Source: Dyadobacter fermentans (GTDB lineage: Bacteria; Bacteroidota; Bacteroidia; Cytophagales; Spirosomataceae). Taken from it: a DNA stretch of 64,000 nucleotides. A program made the translations under genes and the position numbers. The notes beneath the pieces were generated by a model, which saw nothing but the letters and a program-made list of their open reading frames with translations, was not told the origin of the DNA and did no database searches. Position 1 is the stretch's first letter, and each line of letters opens with the position of its first letter. Positions 62,276 to 64,000 of the stretch are shown in pieces. Location: positions 248,001-312,000 of the forward strand of contig NZ_JAHXBN010000007.1 in the NCBI RefSeq assembly GCF_019924045.1, written 5' to 3'.

Positions 62276-63409
62276 TCAAACAAACCCATTTTTCCACTTT
62301 TGTGCAATCGCCATGGCGGTTTCAAGCATATACGGAGCCCAGTTTTCAACTTCCCAGGCGGAGTTGCCGAGATCCGAGGAACGCAGCATTGCATGGGCAT
62401 CACTTACGTTGGCGGCTGTTTCCAGGATATGCGATAGTTGCATTTGCTGCTTGTACAAATCGGGATCTTCCAGTGGCGTAGGGTGCGCAGTCCCCGCCAA
62501 GGGGGCAAATAGGTGTTCAGGGATGGGAAGCGATTTTCGTGCCAACGATTTGACAATGCTGTCCATGCGAAGGAAATCAGACTGAAAGGCCGCCTGACTG
62601 GCTTGCGTTTCGAGCGCGGTGCCCATTTGTTCAAGCACCACAAATTTGAGATTGGGGCAATGGGGAATTGCTTCGGCCAGGAAATCAAACACTGCCTCGG
62701 GTACCGATTCATCGTGTGTATCCCGGCGCACGGGCTTGCGCGTGGGCGTGAGCGTATCATCCCAGCTTCCGCCTGAAATGTGGATTTCCCGCACTTTGTT
62801 GAGCGGGTATAGGCCCAAAATATCCGCAAAATCGATGTCGAAATTGTGAGCCTGACAGTAAATGTTGTGTAAGTCGAGAATGATGAAGCCGTTGACGCTT
62901 TCTACCAGTTGGTCTAAAAAGGTCCCGTGTTTCCTTACTTCTTCAATAGAATAGGAAAAAGCGAGGTTTTCCAGCCCAACCGGGCACTGGCATGCATCCT
63001 GGATCCTTTGCAGACGGTCTTTTCCAAGCGCCAATGTCCGGGGAGTAAGCGGAATGCCGATAGGCGCGCCTTTATGGAAATCTTCGCCCGTCATGAAACC
63101 GAAATGCTCGGTAATATGATCGAAGTTAAATTCGCCGGATAGCTTTTTGAGTCTGGCCAGCCATTCCTGCTGCCCGGGCGACCATTTGCCGGAAAACAAT
63201 GAAAAATATACGCCGTGCCCGATCAGCCGGCGATGGCTGCTGAATTCGCTTACCAGATCGGTAAACCAGGCGGGGATTTCCCCGAATTTGTAAAGAGTGT
63301 CAAAAGACCACTCAATGGCCTCGACCTTTTCCTGTTCAAACAAAGGCAAGGCCGCCTGCAAAATATGGGTATCCAGGTTGCAGGCGATCGATGAGTAGAT
63401 TTCAGCCAT
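62276..63409 (-). CDS. DUF692/MNIO-family multinuclear iron oxidase, probable RiPP maturase
   Basis: This 377-residue TIM-barrel enzyme of the DUF692 (MNIO) family uses a di- or tri-iron centre to oxidise Cys-containing peptides, as do MbnB, TglH, BufB and ChrH. Expected metal ligands are visible: His65 (GHGVYFS), His98, Glu101 and His102 (DHITEHFGF), Glu147 (GLENLAFS), Asp179 and His181-Asn182 (LDLHNIYC), His210 (REIHISGG), and Asp230 and His232 (RRDTHDES). The C-terminal 80 residues extend beyond the barrel. It starts only 12 bases after the stop of a 51-codon gene whose peptide ends in CPACGMG, which is probably its substrate. No partner protein of the MbnC, TglI, BufC or DUF2063 type is adjacent. 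Confidence 0.88.
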   Translation of the reverse strand: MAEIYSSIACNLDTHILQAALPLFEQEKVEAIEWSFDTLYKFGEIPAWFTDLVSEFSSHRRLIGHGVYFSLFSGKWSPGQQEWLARLKKLSGEFNFDHITEHFGFMTGEDFHKGAPIGIPLTPRTLALGKDRLQRIQDACQCPVGLENLAFSYSIEEVRKHGTFLDQLVESVNGFIILDLHNIYCQAHNFDIDFADILGLYPLNKVREIHISGGSWDDTLTPTRKPVRRDTHDESVPEAVFDFLAEAIPHCPNLKFVVLEQMGTALETQASQAAFQSDFLRMDSIVKSLARKSLPIPEHLFAPLAGTAHPTPLEDPDLYKQQMQLSHILETAANVSDAHAMLRSSDLGNSAWEVENWAPYMLETAMAIAQKWKNGFV

Positions 63410-63421
63410 GGATACGCGGCA

Positions 63422-63577
63422 TCACCCCATTCCGCAGGCCGGACAAGGGTCCACAGTTTTGTTTTTGGTCGTTTTTTCGCCGTTTGGTCCCACAGCATTG
63501 TCTGTGCAGGCAGTGGCAAGCGCAGTGACTGTAACCGCAACGGCTACTGCCTGTAAAACTGATTTTGAGATTTTCAT
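63422..63577 (-). CDS. Short secreted peptide with C-terminal CPACGMG, probable MNIO RiPP precursor
   Basis: This 51-codon gene encodes a peptide with a basic start (MKISKS), a long hydrophobic Ala/Val/Thr-rich segment (about residues 7-23), and Cys24 followed by TDNAVGPNG. A Lys/Thr-rich linker leads to the C-terminus DPCPACGMG. The N-terminus reads as a Sec or lipoprotein-type signal, as in bufferins. Cys44 and Cys47 in CPACGMG resemble the cysteine pair that MNIO enzymes modify in chryseobasin-type (ChrA) and bufferin precursors. It directly precedes the MNIO gene (12-base gap, same strand). The modification and function (metal binding or other) are inferred from the family, not from the sequence. 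Confidence 0.82.
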   Translation of the reverse strand: MKISKSVLQAVAVAVTVTALATACTDNAVGPNGEKTTKNKTVDPCPACGMG

Positions 63578-63695
63578 AAGGGAAGTTTGTTAAGGTGAAT
63601 CAGGGAATACATGGGGAAGATGTAATTGAAATGCATTTGGTTGTAACCGCTGATGATTAAATTCCCTTTATTCCGAATACTCCGGTCCTGCTGAA

Positions 63696-63715
63696 CAAAG
63701 ACACCAATCTGGTGT
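63696..63715 (-). promoter_or_regulatory. Candidate promoter element and inverted repeat before the RiPP operon
   Basis: On the minus strand TGTCTTTG (63696-63703) is one base from TAnnTTTG. It overlaps ACACCA-atc-TGGTGT (63701-63715), a perfect 6-bp inverted repeat. A regulator bound there would block this promoter. The leader to the precursor ATG would be about 115 bases. Confidence 0.4.
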
Positions 63716-63861
63716 TAGAAAATGTCAATTCGCTACTTATTTCTTGAATTGAATAGTAGCATCTTTGGCTGGTTAATCATCACTATTCGGATATTACTGG
63801 TTTGTGGCGCGATGGCTGAGATTGGCCGCGGTTTACCATTTTTCATCAGACAAAAGGGGAT

Positions 63862-64000
63862 ATGAGCTTGCAGAACTTTACGAAGTACTTTTTCGGAATT
63901 GCGATACTGGTAGGTTCGGCTATTTCCTGCTTTCAGTGCATTCATACGAAAAAGGGCGGAAGGGGCTCCGGCGAGGTTTCGTACAGTTTCCAGGTAAGGC
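63862..64000 (+). CDS. 5' end of a secreted protein gene (truncated by window edge)
   Basis: The frame is open from ATG 63862 to the right edge (46 codons visible). It begins with a signal-like segment (KYFFGIAILVGSAISCFQC) followed by a basic linker (HTKKGGRGSG) and EVSYSFQVR. An AAAAGGGG stretch just before the ATG may act as a ribosome site. The Cys in AISCFQC could be a lipobox. The last visible residues loosely resemble the start of cytochrome-c-like domains in which such sequences precede an IRP motif, but too little is present for a call. It is divergent from the RiPP operon. Confidence 0.5.
   Translation, partial: MSLQNFTKYFFGIAILVGSAISCFQCIHTKKGGRGSGEVSYSFQVR

Overview
The window looks like a chromosomal segment of a Bacteroidota member of the Cytophagales, most like Dyadobacter and relatives. 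This is inferred from four SusC/SusD pairs, promoter-like elements of the TAnnTTTG type instead of Shine-Dalgarno sites, moderately high GC (about 50-55% by eye), and protein families typical of that group. No rRNA, tRNA, CRISPR array, insertion sequence, prophage or integrase was seen.

Layout. (1) 1-5400: the end of an FAD oxidoreductase with a C-terminal Rieske domain, then a convergent SusC/SusD pair. (2) 5.9-10.9 kb: an LptA-like periplasmic protein, an OmpA-type lipid/peptidoglycan anchor protein, and a TPR-histidine kinase/NarL response regulator operon with a clear promoter. (3) 10.9-23.8 kb: a carbohydrate-utilisation locus with a GntR/UTRA regulator, SGNH hydrolase, an unassigned secreted glycoside-hydrolase-like protein, SusD, SusC, an arabinose/fucose-isomerase-family enzyme, an MFS sugar-acid-type transporter and an AraC regulator. 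A shared 16-bp box precedes both the transporter and the isomerase. A striking 10-bp minisatellite precedes the SGNH gene. (4) 23.9-32.7 kb: DoxX, polysaccharide deacetylase, a P-type cation ATPase with an apparently broken N-terminus, an SDR, and a DyP peroxidase/FdhF-like molybdoenzyme pair.

(5) 33.0-43.5 kb: a complete urease island, ureA-ureB-ureC, an outer-membrane barrel protein, ureE-ureF-ureG-ureD, a UreH/TauE-like putative nickel permease, a UT-family urea channel, a TonB-dependent receptor and an AraC regulator. Together they can be read as outer-membrane metal uptake, inner-membrane nickel and urea import, and urease maturation. (6) 44.0-49.1 kb: a third SusC/SusD pair. (7) 49.3-56.6 kb: mixed housekeeping genes (GNAT, DUF4386, AraC-GyrI, PhnA with an ArsR regulator and its palindromic operator, an FtsX/MacB-like permease, an orphan histidine kinase). 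(8) 57.1-61.7 kb: a fourth SusC/SusD pair, preceded by two long inverted repeats.

(9) 61.8-64.0 kb: a VOC protein and, just upstream of it on the same strand, a DUF692/MNIO-family metalloenzyme that directly follows a 51-codon gene. That small gene encodes a secreted-looking peptide ending in a CPACGMG motif. This is a probable MNIO-dependent RiPP (chryseobasin/bufferin-like) precursor and maturase pair, and is the most interesting system in the window.
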